A stretch of 64,000 nucleotides of DNA from Candidatus Hemicellulosilyticus sp. P3 (GCA_001543385.1 LPNH01000011.1:20053-84052); one strand, 5' to 3'. Shown: positions 44,876 to 53,492, numbered from the stretch's first letter. Numbers and translations are program-made. Notes: generated by a model from the letters alone, not told the origin.

Positions 44876-45356
44876 ATGAGTTAAAAGCAAAGATGAAGGA
44901 GTTTCAGACTACTTGTTACACCATTGGAAACATGGCCGTTCTTCCAGACAGGCGTATTGGAGAATGGAGCATTAACAAACATCGTGGCTGCCATAATGAA
45001 TGGCATGATTACGAAGATCGGTTCTTGGAGGCTCTGTATTTGGTGTTGACTGGTGATCTCCAGAGAGACCTTGATTTGGAGGAGTTGGTTGAGCTGAATA
45101 AAGAGGACTTTATGCCTTTCTATGGTAAGGATGGTTGGGTAAAGTTCGTGGAAGGGAACTTTCTGATGGGCTATGTTAATAGAGACTATGTTCCCATCGT
45201 GCGTTCCAAAGGCTATACTTACTGGCGCGGTGGATATACAAACCGTGATCGTTTTATTGCAGAGTGTTACCGATATATTGATGAAAGTACTAAAATCATC
45301 AATCATAGGGCAAAACTGATGATTGAGAAACTCAAAGTAAAATTATATATATGACT

Positions 45357-45940
45357 CGCAGAAGTGCCTTGACTTCTATAATTGGAGGCGGAAAAAACTG
45401 GCCGAGGTGGAGCCGAACGATGCTCACCGCATGATAGCTGAGCTGGAGAAAGAGCATGAGGTGACGGTGATAACGCAGAATGTGGATAACCTGCATGAAC
45501 GGGCAGGCTCGACGCGGGTCATCCATCTGCATGGAGAACTGAGCAAGGTCTGCTCGATGGATAACCGCACGACTTGTGTGAAGGAATATCCGCTGACTAC
45601 ACCCATCAAAGTGGGGGATAAGGCAGAGGATGGTTCGCAACTGAGGCCCTATATCGTGATGTTTGGCGAGTATATCGATAGCATGAATGTAGCTGTTGAC
45701 ATCGTGAGCAAGGCTGACATCTTCGTGGTCATCGGCACCTCGCTGAAGGTTTATCCTGCAGCAGGTTTTATCAACTATGCCCACCATGAAGTGCCCAAGT
45801 TCGTGATTGACCCAGGAGAGATGGAGCAATGTACGCATTTGGGCTTCACTCACTTCAAAACCACAGCCACAGAGGGCATGAAGATGCTACTGGAGGCATT
45901 CAGGGAATTGTTAAGAGGAGATGAATCTAGAAATTTATAG
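45357..45940 (+). pseudogene. N-terminally truncated Sir2 NAD-dependent deacylase
   Basis: The frame from about 45357 reads CLDFYNWRRKKLAEVEPN, then VTVITQNVDNLHERAG, the TQN(V/I)D and HLHGEL signatures with the catalytic histidine, and later VVIGTSLKVYPAAGFI and FVIDPGE. These are the middle and C-terminal parts of a CobB/Sir2 deacylase. The first 55-65 residues, including the NAD-binding GAGxS motif, are missing, and no ATG exists before a GTG at 45407. The break falls within a few bases of the stop of the preceding island gene (45354). It is therefore a remnant, cut when the island arrived or when a deletion joined the two. One cysteine remains of the usual zinc-binding set. Confidence 0.8.
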
Positions 45941-45984
45941 CTTTTCTTGGAAAAAATGCAGAAAAAAATCAATTATTTTGTTAA

Positions 45985-46419
45985 ACCGAGCATTAAATGC
46001 ATTATTTTTTGTAACTTTACACCCGATTTGCGAATATCTATCGTAGATGTGATTGATCTTTGACACTCAAGAATCTCTTGTTCTATCAAGAGTAGCCTAC
46101 ACGATATTGCGTCACTGATAACAGCGGAAGAGGGCTTTTTTAGGTGAAACTTCATCCTAGGCGAAAGCGAGCCGACCTCCGTAAGAGAGTTCTCTGTGAA
46201 ATGACAAGTAGAACCCAAAGTGTGAGGAAAGGATATGAATCGGGAAAAATCCGTGAGCGTCCTCAGCTTGTAATGGTAAAGGGCCCAAGCCAGGGTAATA
46301 GGCACTCGTAAGAGCAGGATTAGTTAGAACGAGAATTGATTCAAAATTAGACGAAAGGGAATGCGGAATAACCCGCAGTTCTAGTTAGCAGCGAATAGTA
46401 TTAATTAATATAGACTTAT
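45985..46419 (+). other. Non-coding stretch, possibly structured leader RNA
   Basis: About 480 bp between the Sir2 remnant and the RiPP-like precursor have no convincing reading frame. A -7-like box TAACTTTA (46012-46019) could start transcription. Downstream are several possible hairpins: CTCTTG/CAAGAG (46074-46091), AGGTGAA/TTCATCCT (46142-46158), CGG/CCG around a GAAAAAT loop, and GAGGA (46223) with TCCTC (46260). Purine-rich GAAA-type loops recur. It may be a long 5' leader of the peptide operon, an independent RNA or the remnant of a group II intron (GCGAAAGCGAGCC resembles domain I). No match to a named RNA class was recognised. Confidence 0.35.
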
Positions 46420-46797
46420 ATGGATGAAATAGAAGACGGATTAATAGAGATGCTTACCGAGAAACTTGTGGATATTATTGGAGATTCTGGACAAGCTGAT
46501 GAACTCATTTCCCAAGCAACTGAGGCTCTTCAACAGTCATTGACTCATTTGTCAACTTCGCTTGACACAATGAGTGATGAATCGAAAGAACAGTTAATTG
46601 ATTCTGTTCTTTCCACACTCAGTATTGCTTCTGATGCTCCTGGAATTAATGATGTTGTTCAAACTGCAGCCTCCATTAACTCTTCTTCGTTTGATCAAAC
46701 AACTTGGAGTGGTGAGTTTACCGATGGATGCTGGAACGTTTGTACCATTTCATCTGGTGAAGGAGCTTTACGAATGACATGCGGTTATCATACATAA
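46420..46797 (+). CDS. Candidate RiPP precursor peptide
   Basis: The 125-residue product has a long acidic, helical N-terminus (MDEIEDGLIEMLTEKLVDII, then many E, D, S and Q), like a leader. The short C-terminal part is different in composition: SGEFTDGCWNVCTISSGEG followed by ALRMTCGYHT. It holds three cysteines, a Trp and several Gly, Thr and Ser residues suited to modification. A radical SAM/SPASM enzyme starts 60 bp downstream. Leader plus small Cys-containing core plus maturase is the classic layout of a ribosomally made, post-translationally modified peptide. The leader is longer than most. No precursor family was recognised. Confidence 0.6.
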   Translation: MDEIEDGLIEMLTEKLVDIIGDSGQADELISQATEALQQSLTHLSTSLDTMSDESKEQLIDSVLSTLSIASDAPGINDVVQTAASINSSSFDQTTWSGEFTDGCWNVCTISSGEGALRMTCGYHT

Positions 46798-46857
46798 GCG
46801 TTTCAGTTATCACAAAAAGGTTATATACATATATTCATGGCCTGAATAGGAGTAGAA

Positions 46858-47997
46858 ATGAATTACATATTCTATCCAATTGATAGGTATTTGTCAAGCA
46901 ATGTAACTTATTTCACATTTGAGATGACGCAACAATGCAATTTTAGATGTGGTTATTGCTGCTATTCAGGGCATTATCGCGGAATGAGAACACATTCTGA
47001 AAAGGATATGTCTCGAAATACTTTAATCGGTGCCATAAATTATGTAAAAAAACACGCAAAAGAACAATCGCAAGTGTTTCTTTCGTTTTTTGGTGGCGAA
47101 GCTTTGTTAAGGAAAAACGAAATTGATTATACACTGAGAAATCTAAAAAACTATTTTGGTAATAATATTATCTTTGATTTATCCACTAATGGTTCACTTT
47201 TGTCTGATGATAACGTTGACTGGATTTGTTCATATGACAATTTGAATATAAGTGTGTCTATTGATGGGTGCAAAGAAGTCCATGATAAAAACAGAAAATT
47301 TGCCAATGGACAAAACACATATGAACTTGTGTATGAGAACTTGCTGCGCTTCAAGCAACAACGACCTAAGGAATACGACGAAAGAGTAAAACTGCTGTTA
47401 ACAATAGGCTCCTTAAAAGATATTGAATTAATCGGGAATTCTTTCCCAACATTTGAACCAATTATTGGAAATAACAAAATATTTATATCACATATTATCC
47501 CAAATATAGAAAAAAAACTATATTATCGTGATTCTTATGAAGATAAACTCCTTTTTTGTGACACCGCGATAGCTCATTATAATGAAGGGCGCAGGGATAT
47601 TTATACAATTTTGTTAGAAGAATTACTAGATAAAACAAAATATAAAGGAATCATTGAGAAACAGAAGAAAATTCCATTAGGGACATGTTTGAACGACATG
47701 TATAGTACTTTTATTTCTTCAGACGGTCTTTTGTATGCGTGCGAAAAATTTGGCGTGAATCAATCAATCGGAGATATATGGCATGGAATAGATATAAAAT
47801 TGGCGAAGAAACTCTCAATAAAATATTCACTAAGGAAATCCATCATCTGTGGAGATTGTCCTGTGATAGAATATTGCAATAGATGTATATCTGATTTAAA
47901 AATGACCATAGGAGAAATGCGATTTATTTGCCAAGACATGAAAGAAAACATTAAACTTTCATTATATTGTAAATCAAGAATTATAAGTAAACAATAA
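46858..47997 (+). CDS. Radical SAM/SPASM peptide maturase
   Basis: The 379-residue protein has the radical SAM cluster motif CNFRCGYCC near 26, a GGEA motif near 79 that contacts SAM, and a DLSTNGS strand. The C-terminal half contains further cysteines (CLND near 276, CEKF near 294, CGDCPVIEYCNRC near 330), which fit a SPASM auxiliary-cluster domain. SPASM maturases modify ribosomal peptides through thioether or C-C bonds. The precursor-like gene is just upstream and the unknown 444-residue gene starts 4 bp after its stop. Base composition is AT-rich compared with the flanking genes, which suggests transfer. Confidence 0.85.
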   Translation: MNYIFYPIDRYLSSNVTYFTFEMTQQCNFRCGYCCYSGHYRGMRTHSEKDMSRNTLIGAINYVKKHAKEQSQVFLSFFGGEALLRKNEIDYTLRNLKNYFGNNIIFDLSTNGSLLSDDNVDWICSYDNLNISVSIDGCKEVHDKNRKFANGQNTYELVYENLLRFKQQRPKEYDERVKLLLTIGSLKDIELIGNSFPTFEPIIGNNKIFISHIIPNIEKKLYYRDSYEDKLLFCDTAIAHYNEGRRDIYTILLEELLDKTKYKGIIEKQKKIPLGTCLNDMYSTFISSDGLLYACEKFGVNQSIGDIWHGIDIKLAKKLSIKYSLRKSIICGDCPVIEYCNRCISDLKMTIGEMRFICQDMKENIKLSLYCKSRIISKQ

Positions 47998-48001
47998 ATA
48001 T

Positions 48002-49336
48002 ATGCAAGCATTTATTCTTAACAAGCCTTCGGAAGGCTTAACATATTTCTCAGGCAAAGAGAAGAATGGTGGATATCTGATCAGTAATAACTTCAATTAT
48101 TTCGAAATCAAACATTCAAAAGACAATTATTATGGTAGCTATATTTTACCCATAGCAAATAATAAGATTATTGTAATTGCATATGCACCTCAACTTGGTA
48201 TTATTGACGAACTGATAGAGAACAAAGGAAGTTTAATAAAATTTATGTCGTTTTCTTCTAGGTTATCAGCTATTCTCCAAGATTCAACCTCATCTAATAA
48301 AGAGAAAAAAAACGTATATATCCAAAAATATGCAGATTTTACCTCTGCAAACCATAATTCATGGTACAAATGTTGGTGTATTTGCAAAAATATTGAATTT
48401 CCGCTCACCAAAGATATATTTAACTCGGAAACCTCACAATTTATGGCAATCAGCAAAACATTAGATACATTTGCTGATATTTTGAAAGAATTTGAAAACA
48501 CTGCAGATAAACTTAATTCAGAACTATCATATTCACTTTGGGCCGCCAAACTAGATAAACCTTTGTTGAAAACAACGCTTTCTCTAGCAGAGAAAAACAA
48601 ATTTTTTCCATATTTTATTTTTCAATTAAATAATGTAAAAGAACCTTTTCGAGATTTTGTTAAAAAGAACAAGATTGCATTCTTTTCTAGTAATAACAAA
48701 TATTACAAATTTGGAGAAGATATCCCAAAAGGAGATGGGTGTATGGTTATGTTAGCAGAGTGCTTTGATGCTTCATTGAAAGACAAAGAATACATTTTTA
48801 CCATAGATTATAATTATAAGGATGATTATTCATGGAATCTTTCTGTCAATTTGGGAGAGATAGCAGAACTGGCCAAAATATTTACTCACCATATTGACAC
48901 GAAAAATAATGTTAAATTAGAGCACAATGTATACAAGTATATGCCTGAGACATGCCGTATATTGTTTTACACTAATAAGAATAATGATGGCATGTCGTTA
49001 GAAAAATACATTGAGTCTGGTGATACCCATCGGTATTATTATGAGCGCGATGAAACATTCATCACATTGGAAGATTCAATGCTCAAATATGGCCTATGGA
49101 CAAATATTAAACATGAAAATATATGGCGATATAATCGGTATGACACTGGAATCCAGACTTTTATCTATGCTATAATGGAAGGACTGACAGTAACAAAAGA
49201 AGTTCTTTTATATAAAAAAATATACAAAACCGATTTTGCAAAATACATCATATCTCACCTAATAGATGGGGCTACTTTTTGGTTAAATCCTATTGGCAAA
49301 ACCTATAAATGGCTTAAAAAAGGACTAAATAATTAA
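48002..49336 (+). CDS. Unknown protein of the radical SAM locus
   Basis: The 444-residue protein has no motif I recognise. It is rich in K, N, Y and F with mixed alpha/beta character; there is no signal peptide and no clear membrane helix, although the C-terminus is amphipathic (TFWLNPIGKTYKWLKKGL). Cysteines occur singly, apart from a YKCWCICKN cluster near 120. It starts 4 bp after the radical SAM gene, and shares its low GC content, so it probably acts with the maturase as a partner, recognition protein or self-protection factor. Whether it is an enzyme is unknown. Confidence 0.6.
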   Translation: MQAFILNKPSEGLTYFSGKEKNGGYLISNNFNYFEIKHSKDNYYGSYILPIANNKIIVIAYAPQLGIIDELIENKGSLIKFMSFSSRLSAILQDSTSSNKEKKNVYIQKYADFTSANHNSWYKCWCICKNIEFPLTKDIFNSETSQFMAISKTLDTFADILKEFENTADKLNSELSYSLWAAKLDKPLLKTTLSLAEKNKFFPYFIFQLNNVKEPFRDFVKKNKIAFFSSNNKYYKFGEDIPKGDGCMVMLAECFDASLKDKEYIFTIDYNYKDDYSWNLSVNLGEIAELAKIFTHHIDTKNNVKLEHNVYKYMPETCRILFYTNKNNDGMSLEKYIESGDTHRYYYERDETFITLEDSMLKYGLWTNIKHENIWRYNRYDTGIQTFIYAIMEGLTVTKEVLLYKKIYKTDFAKYIISHLIDGATFWLNPIGKTYKWLKKGLNN

Positions 49337-49337
49337 G

Positions 49338-49406
49338 GACGAAAAAAATGGCACATATAATGTACAGTTAGCAGATATTACCTGTGATTTGGGTGGCGAC
49401 ATATAA
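49338..49406 (+). other. Short frame-shifted coding remnant after the 444-residue gene
   Basis: Immediately after the 49336 stop, in another frame, 22 sense codons read DEKNGTYNVQLADITCDLGG then DI, ending in TAA at 49404-49406. There is no ATG start. It may be the remnant of a C-terminal extension, of a lost small peptide gene, or chance. Confidence 0.25.
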
Positions 49407-49426
49407 AAAACTATACATCGGATTAT

Positions 49427-49666
49427 ATGCTCAAAAAAGAATATTCTTTAGATATGAAGAGTAAAGATCTCAAAATAGATACGATGAATTGCACTCTTTC
49501 AACACTGGTCATGAACGGCATGATAGAGACCGAAATGAAAGAATATTTAGGGACTGGAACTGCTCCTAGCGCGACATTCAAGGCTCCAGACGTAGAGGCG
49601 CTCAATATAACGTCGCCGGAAGAGAGCCCTGAACTGGACAAGCTTGTTAAAGCCATGGGAATATAG
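49427..49666 (+). CDS. Small acidic hypothetical protein paired with retropepsin-like protease
   Basis: The 79-residue product starts MLKKEYSLDMKSKDLKIDT, with an alternative ATG at residue 10. It has a Thr/Leu/Met-rich middle (CTLSTLVMNGMIETEMKE), a low-complexity Gly/Thr/Ala patch and an acidic, proline-containing C-terminal half (TSPEESPELDKL). It starts 3 bp upstream of the aspartic protease gene's start (stop 49666, start 49670), so the two are coupled. It could be an inhibitor, chaperone or substrate of the protease; nothing in the sequence settles this. Confidence 0.55.
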   Translation: MLKKEYSLDMKSKDLKIDTMNCTLSTLVMNGMIETEMKEYLGTGTAPSATFKAPDVEALNITSPEESPELDKLVKAMGI

Positions 49667-49669
49667 TCT

Positions 49670-51472
49670 ATGAAGCAGATTCCCTTAGTTCGAAAAAATA
49701 ATCAGCTGCTCCTTTGGGGTAGGATAAATGGTTCTATAAACATCCAGTTCATTTTAGATACTGGCTGTTCAAGCATGCTGCTTTCAAAGGAGGTAGGTGA
49801 TATCCTCTTCCTAAAAGGCAACCTTGTGAAGTCGGATGTAAAAGGAACCCTTGCAAGTTCTTATGGCGGTGTATATACCGCACAGCAAAAAGAAATCAGC
49901 ATCAGGAACCTGACGCTTGGAAAGATTAAGCTAAAGAATGTGGAAGCCTCCATCTGTGATCGATATGGCGCACCAAGTCTGCTTGGCATGTCTGCCTTAG
50001 ACAAACTGGATGGTTACTCAATCACAAAGGACAAACTAATAATCGATGACGGCAATGCGGAAACGGTTACCACGACAGGCAAAGTGGAAGATCACAAGCC
50101 ATATAAGACTCGCTTTAAGGGCTGTATCAAGCGAATCCGCAAGATTCGTGAAGAAAGCGGAACTGAGGATTATAAGTTTGACTATGCCAAGCACGTCATG
50201 CTGATCTACAGTCCCATACAGTCGTGCTATCCGCTTCTGCTCGATAAGAAATATGCACTCGTCAGTGAAGTGCTGGAGGAACTGCAGCCGCTCATCAAGG
50301 AGAATCTTGCAGATGACGAGGAGAACACAGACCAGAAAGGTGCTTTCATCACGGCCTACTTAAATTTCTATCTGGCTTCGGCCTATTATGGGCTGGAACG
50401 GATTGAAAAGGCGCTGACGTACTATGACAAAGCTGGTAAATTCTTTCTTCGAGGCAGTTCAATACTAAATGAAATCAACGAAATCTCTCGTAGGATTCGT
50501 GAAAAACTCGAAGAAAGAGATAAAGACAAACCGAAGGTATTTGCTCCCGCCAAAACTACCACGTTCGAGGAGGACGTGCAGGCTTATAATCTCCACCAGA
50601 TTGATTTCGAGGATCATTATTATGGGAATGGCGAGACAAAATCAGCGTATGTCGGCTTTCAGAATTTCGATGCTGCATACACCTTCTGCCGTATGAATCA
50701 CAAGCGGTTGGAAGTGCTGAGAAAGGATGATGGGAAATGGCAGAGGACAGGTAATATCCCTACAGAGAACCTTTACTACAGTAACCTGAAAATGGAGGAA
50801 GGTTACAAATGCTATGCTTTCGATTCGTATATAGATGGAGACTTGAAAAAGCTGACTGAGCAGTTGGGAGATGACAAGGAGAGAATAGAGCAGGTCAAGG
50901 AGAATGCAAAAAAGGCGAAGATTGCCTTAAATTCAGTAGAATGCTCATTTAGAGATTATCCTGCTGTGGTTCTTTGTGAAGCAGACCTTACCTTTGATGC
51001 ACTCATAAAACCAGGGGGGGACATATCCTGGCATGGGCAGGAACTTGTGCTTGCTGCGGTGGATATTGAAGAATCGGTTACGAAAAGACTTGAAGAGGAT
51101 GTTCTGGCTGGCAGAATCATACCCTGTGCTTTCGGCCAGATGCCAGAGAACTATACTTACTTGGCTGATAAGAACAGAGAGTTGAAACCATTTTGCGAGG
51201 ATGACTACGCTGCAAAGAATGACCCAGAAAACAGTCGTTGCTTGGGACGCTTCATTATATACGATGATGAAAACTGCGTAGGATATGGATGGCGTTCTAC
51301 TTATGATGACAAGTATTGGCGTTGGGAAGGTGTGGAGCACAGCAACATTGGTGGTTTTCCAAACACTGGTGATGACACCTCATTAGTAAATGATCATCGA
51401 ATTTGCTATTGGCAATTAGTCCTATACCGCAAGGAGGATGAAAATGGAATCATTCATCCAGAAGCATTCTGA
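49670..51472 (+). CDS. Retropepsin-like aspartic protease with helical and other domains
   Basis: The 600-residue product has a retropepsin-like domain at about 15-125: the catalytic ILDTGCSSMLLS near 29-40 and the later SLLGMSALDKL near 104, as in bacterial single-domain aspartic proteases that act as dimers. There is no signal peptide, so it is probably cytosolic. Residues about 150-290 form TPR-like helices (YLASAYYGLERIEKALTYYD). The C-terminal half has a beta-rich region with several Trp and Gly positions and ends near a WRSTYDDKYWRWEG stretch. The function is unknown. With its small upstream partner and the peptide maturase locus 2 kb away, it may process a peptide. Confidence 0.65.
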   Translation: MKQIPLVRKNNQLLLWGRINGSINIQFILDTGCSSMLLSKEVGDILFLKGNLVKSDVKGTLASSYGGVYTAQQKEISIRNLTLGKIKLKNVEASICDRYGAPSLLGMSALDKLDGYSITKDKLIIDDGNAETVTTTGKVEDHKPYKTRFKGCIKRIRKIREESGTEDYKFDYAKHVMLIYSPIQSCYPLLLDKKYALVSEVLEELQPLIKENLADDEENTDQKGAFITAYLNFYLASAYYGLERIEKALTYYDKAGKFFLRGSSILNEINEISRRIREKLEERDKDKPKVFAPAKTTTFEEDVQAYNLHQIDFEDHYYGNGETKSAYVGFQNFDAAYTFCRMNHKRLEVLRKDDGKWQRTGNIPTENLYYSNLKMEEGYKCYAFDSYIDGDLKKLTEQLGDDKERIEQVKENAKKAKIALNSVECSFRDYPAVVLCEADLTFDALIKPGGDISWHGQELVLAAVDIEESVTKRLEEDVLAGRIIPCAFGQMPENYTYLADKNRELKPFCEDDYAAKNDPENSRCLGRFIIYDDENCVGYGWRSTYDDKYWRWEGVEHSNIGGFPNTGDDTSLVNDHRICYWQLVLYRKEDENGIIHPEAF

Positions 51473-51496
51473 ATAGAAAATTCTAATAAATTGATT

Positions 51497-51955
51497 ATGG
51501 CATACACATATAAATATCCAAGACCGGCTGTTACGGCTGACTGTATCGTAATAACGAGGGAGGCAGAGCCCAAGGTGCTGCTTATCCAACGGGGGAATCC
51601 ACCTTTCAAGGGCGCATGGGCATTCCCCGGCGGTTTCATGAATATGGATGAGACCACAGAGGAATGTGCTATCCGTGAGTTGGAGGAAGAAACAGGACTG
51701 CGACTTTCAGACATTCATCAGATTGGAGCGTATTCCAAGATTGATCGTGACCCAAGAGGGAGAACTATTACCGTCGCTTATCTGGCCATTATCGATGAGC
51801 CTATTGCTGTCACTGGCCAAGATGATGCTGCCAAAGCAGAATGGTGGCCACTGTCGGACTTGCCACATCTGGCATTTGACCATTATGACATTATGCAGGA
51901 TGCGATAAGAAAGATGCATTTGATAATGGAGTGTAGCGAAAAAAGGATTCAATAA
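51497..51955 (+). CDS. NUDIX hydrolase
   Basis: I use the ATG at 51497 in preference to an in-frame TTG at 51491, giving 152 residues. The NUDIX box GX5EX7REUXEEXGU is complete near 44-66: GGFMNMDETTEECAI followed by RELEEETGL. The upstream FKGAWAFPGG strand and the later RTITVAYLAI strand fit an ADP-ribose or nucleoside-diphosphate-X pyrophosphatase. The substrate cannot be read from the sequence. It is followed after 15 bp by a hairpin and the promoter of the second WYL gene, so it is probably a single-gene unit. Confidence 0.9.
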   Translation: MAYTYKYPRPAVTADCIVITREAEPKVLLIQRGNPPFKGAWAFPGGFMNMDETTEECAIRELEEETGLRLSDIHQIGAYSKIDRDPRGRTITVAYLAIIDEPIAVTGQDDAAKAEWWPLSDLPHLAFDHYDIMQDAIRKMHLIMECSEKRIQ

Positions 51956-51970
51956 TCAAGAAACATCTAA

Positions 51971-51994
51971 CCTCTGCCACAGTTTGGCGCACCC
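51971..51994 (+). repeat. Dispersed hairpin repeat, copy 1 (degenerate)
   Basis: CCTCTGCCACAGTTTGGCGC followed by ACCC has the half-site CCTCTGCCA but only part of the complementary arm (TGGCG). It lies directly ahead of the -7 box at 52001. Better copies lie at 55019 and 56198. Confidence 0.6.
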
Positions 51995-52000
51995 TTATCA

Positions 52001-52008
52001 TACTTTTG
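52001..52008 (+). promoter_or_regulatory. -7 promoter box of the WYL/exonuclease operon
   Basis: TACTTTTG fits TAnnTTTG and lies 19 bp before the ATG at 52027, just after hairpin repeat copy 1. Confidence 0.5.
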
Positions 52009-52026
52009 CAGAAAAATCTTAGAAAT

Positions 52027-52965
52027 ATGGACAACGATAGAGGACAAAGTTTGATAACCAAGTACGTCTGGGTGATAGAGACTATCTATCGCAGACGTAA
52101 GATCTCGTTCAAAGAACTGAACGAGTTATGGCTTCGTGATGACATCAGCAGAGGAGTGGATATACCCAAACGTACCTTCGACAACTGGCGTTATGTTATC
52201 TGGGATATGTTTGGCATCAACATCGCCAATGAAGGACGTGGCGAGTACCGTTACTACATAGAGAACGAGGAGGACATCAGCAAGAATGGACTTCGTTCTT
52301 GGTTATACAATACTTTCTGTGTAAGCAATGCGTTGGCGAATAGCCAAAGCATTAAAGACCGTATCATTCTTGAATACGTGCCGTCTGGTCAGGACTACCT
52401 TCAACCCATCATTGAGGCCATGAAGGAAAACCGTGTGCTAAACATGACTTATCACAGTTATTGGAAGGACGAGGAAAACAACTTCGATGTGCAGCCGTAT
52501 TGTGTGAAACTATTCCGGCAACGTTGGTACTTGGTGGCTCGAAGCACCTATTCATACTATTACGAGAAAGGACCTCGTATCTACGCACTCGACCGCATCA
52601 AATATCTTCATGCATCAGACGAAACATTCGTGATGCCAAAGGACTGGACTGCAGAGAAATTCTTTGATGGCTGCTTTGGTATCATTGCTGAACAGTCTGT
52701 TGAAATCCAACCTGTCAAATTGAAAGTTTCGGCAGGACAGGCCAACTACATCCGTGACCTGAAGATGCACGAGTCGCAGGAAGAGATAGAGCGCAACGAA
52801 GAATACAGCATCTTTACTTTCAACCTCCGTCCAGAGTTTGACTTCCAACAGGAACTGCTTTGGAATGGTGAAGACATGGAGGTACTTGAACCCAATTGGC
52901 TCCGCAAAGAGATTGCCGGTAAGATTAAGAGAATGTGGAACAAATACAAAGATGACCAAAAATGA
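52027..52965 (+). CDS. WYL-domain transcriptional regulator (second)
   Basis: The ATG at 52027 is preferred to an in-frame TTG at 52006 because it follows the -7 box at a natural distance; the product is 312 residues. It has an N-terminal winged helix (RRKISFKELNELW, RTFDNWRYVIWDM), a WYL core near 135-205 (LNMTYHSYW, VKLFRQRWYLVARS) and a C-terminal WCX-type domain. It is a paralogue of the WYL protein at 1805. Its stop overlaps the exonuclease start by 4 bp, so the regulator and nuclease are coupled and may form a damage- or phage-responsive pair. Confidence 0.87.
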   Translation: MDNDRGQSLITKYVWVIETIYRRRKISFKELNELWLRDDISRGVDIPKRTFDNWRYVIWDMFGINIANEGRGEYRYYIENEEDISKNGLRSWLYNTFCVSNALANSQSIKDRIILEYVPSGQDYLQPIIEAMKENRVLNMTYHSYWKDEENNFDVQPYCVKLFRQRWYLVARSTYSYYYEKGPRIYALDRIKYLHASDETFVMPKDWTAEKFFDGCFGIIAEQSVEIQPVKLKVSAGQANYIRDLKMHESQEEIERNEEYSIFTFNLRPEFDFQQELLWNGEDMEVLEPNWLRKEIAGKIKRMWNKYKDDQK

Positions 52966-53453
52966 AAGATTTTGCAGCTATAGATTTTGAAACGGCCAAC
53001 AATGAGCGCAGCTCTGTTTGTTCTGTTGGAATTGTCATTGTTCGCAATGGCGAGATTGTAGATACGTTCTATTCTCTCATCCAGCCAGAGCCAAACTATT
53101 ATAACTACTGGTGTTCTCAGGTTCATGGTCTCTGTCATGAAGATACTGACAATGCACCAGTATTCCCGAAAGTATGGGCACAGATTGAACCTCTGATAGA
53201 GGGTTTACCACTCGTTGCCCATAATAAGCCTTTTGATGAAGGTTGTCTGAAAGCCGTATTCCGTATATATCAGATGGACTACCCAGAATATGAGTTCTAT
53301 GACACTCTTTGTGTTTCACGGCGAGTGCTCCCTGATTTAGAAAACCACCAACTCCAGACTGTTGCCACCGCCTGTGGTTATGTGTTAGAAGACCATCATC
53401 ACGCACTTGCTGATGCAGAGGCATGCGCATGGATAGCAAGAGAAATACTGTAA
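52962..53453 (+). CDS. DEDDh-type 3'-5' exonuclease
   Basis: The 163-residue protein is a DnaQ/PolC-epsilon-type exonuclease: Exo I AAIDFETANN at 5-14 provides the first D and E, Exo II VAHNKPFDEGCL near 83 the second D, and Exo III DHHHALADAEACA near 143 the H and last D. Small stand-alone proteins of this kind trim 3' ends of DNA or RNA. The start is in the ATGA overlap with the WYL regulator. It is intact. Confidence 0.88.
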   Translation: MKDFAAIDFETANNERSSVCSVGIVIVRNGEIVDTFYSLIQPEPNYYNYWCSQVHGLCHEDTDNAPVFPKVWAQIEPLIEGLPLVAHNKPFDEGCLKAVFRIYQMDYPEYEFYDTLCVSRRVLPDLENHQLQTVATACGYVLEDHHHALADAEACAWIAREIL

Positions 53454-53492
53454 AAATTGAATATAGAAACAATCAGTTAAAACGTTTGTATT

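Larger units (their letters stand above)
41829..45354 (+). pseudogene. Hypothetical gene split by the IS21 insertion
   Basis: The 5' part (41829-42138) encodes about 103 residues up to WNPD; the 3' part (44876-45354) continues DELKAKMKEFQ. Removing the IS and one target copy joins the codons in frame as WNPD-DELKA and restores one uninterrupted gene of about 262 codons. The product has an N-terminal MNPKEFVGQFIEEYLEDDI helix, a central NKHRGCHNEWHDYEDRF segment and a C-terminal helical tail. I do not recognise the family. Each half still has an open frame: the 5' frame stops inside the IS after nine bases, and the 3' frame reads from the IS end. It was coupled to the frameshifted gene upstream by ATGA. 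Confidence 0.8.

Noticed and set aside
45407..45940. Intact Sir2 deacylase gene
   Set aside because: The frame lacks the NAD-binding N-terminal part and begins with only a GTG; it is a remnant.
45985..46419. Group II intron
   Set aside because: Only weak domain I-like motifs; no domain V, no reverse transcriptase and no clear 3' end.
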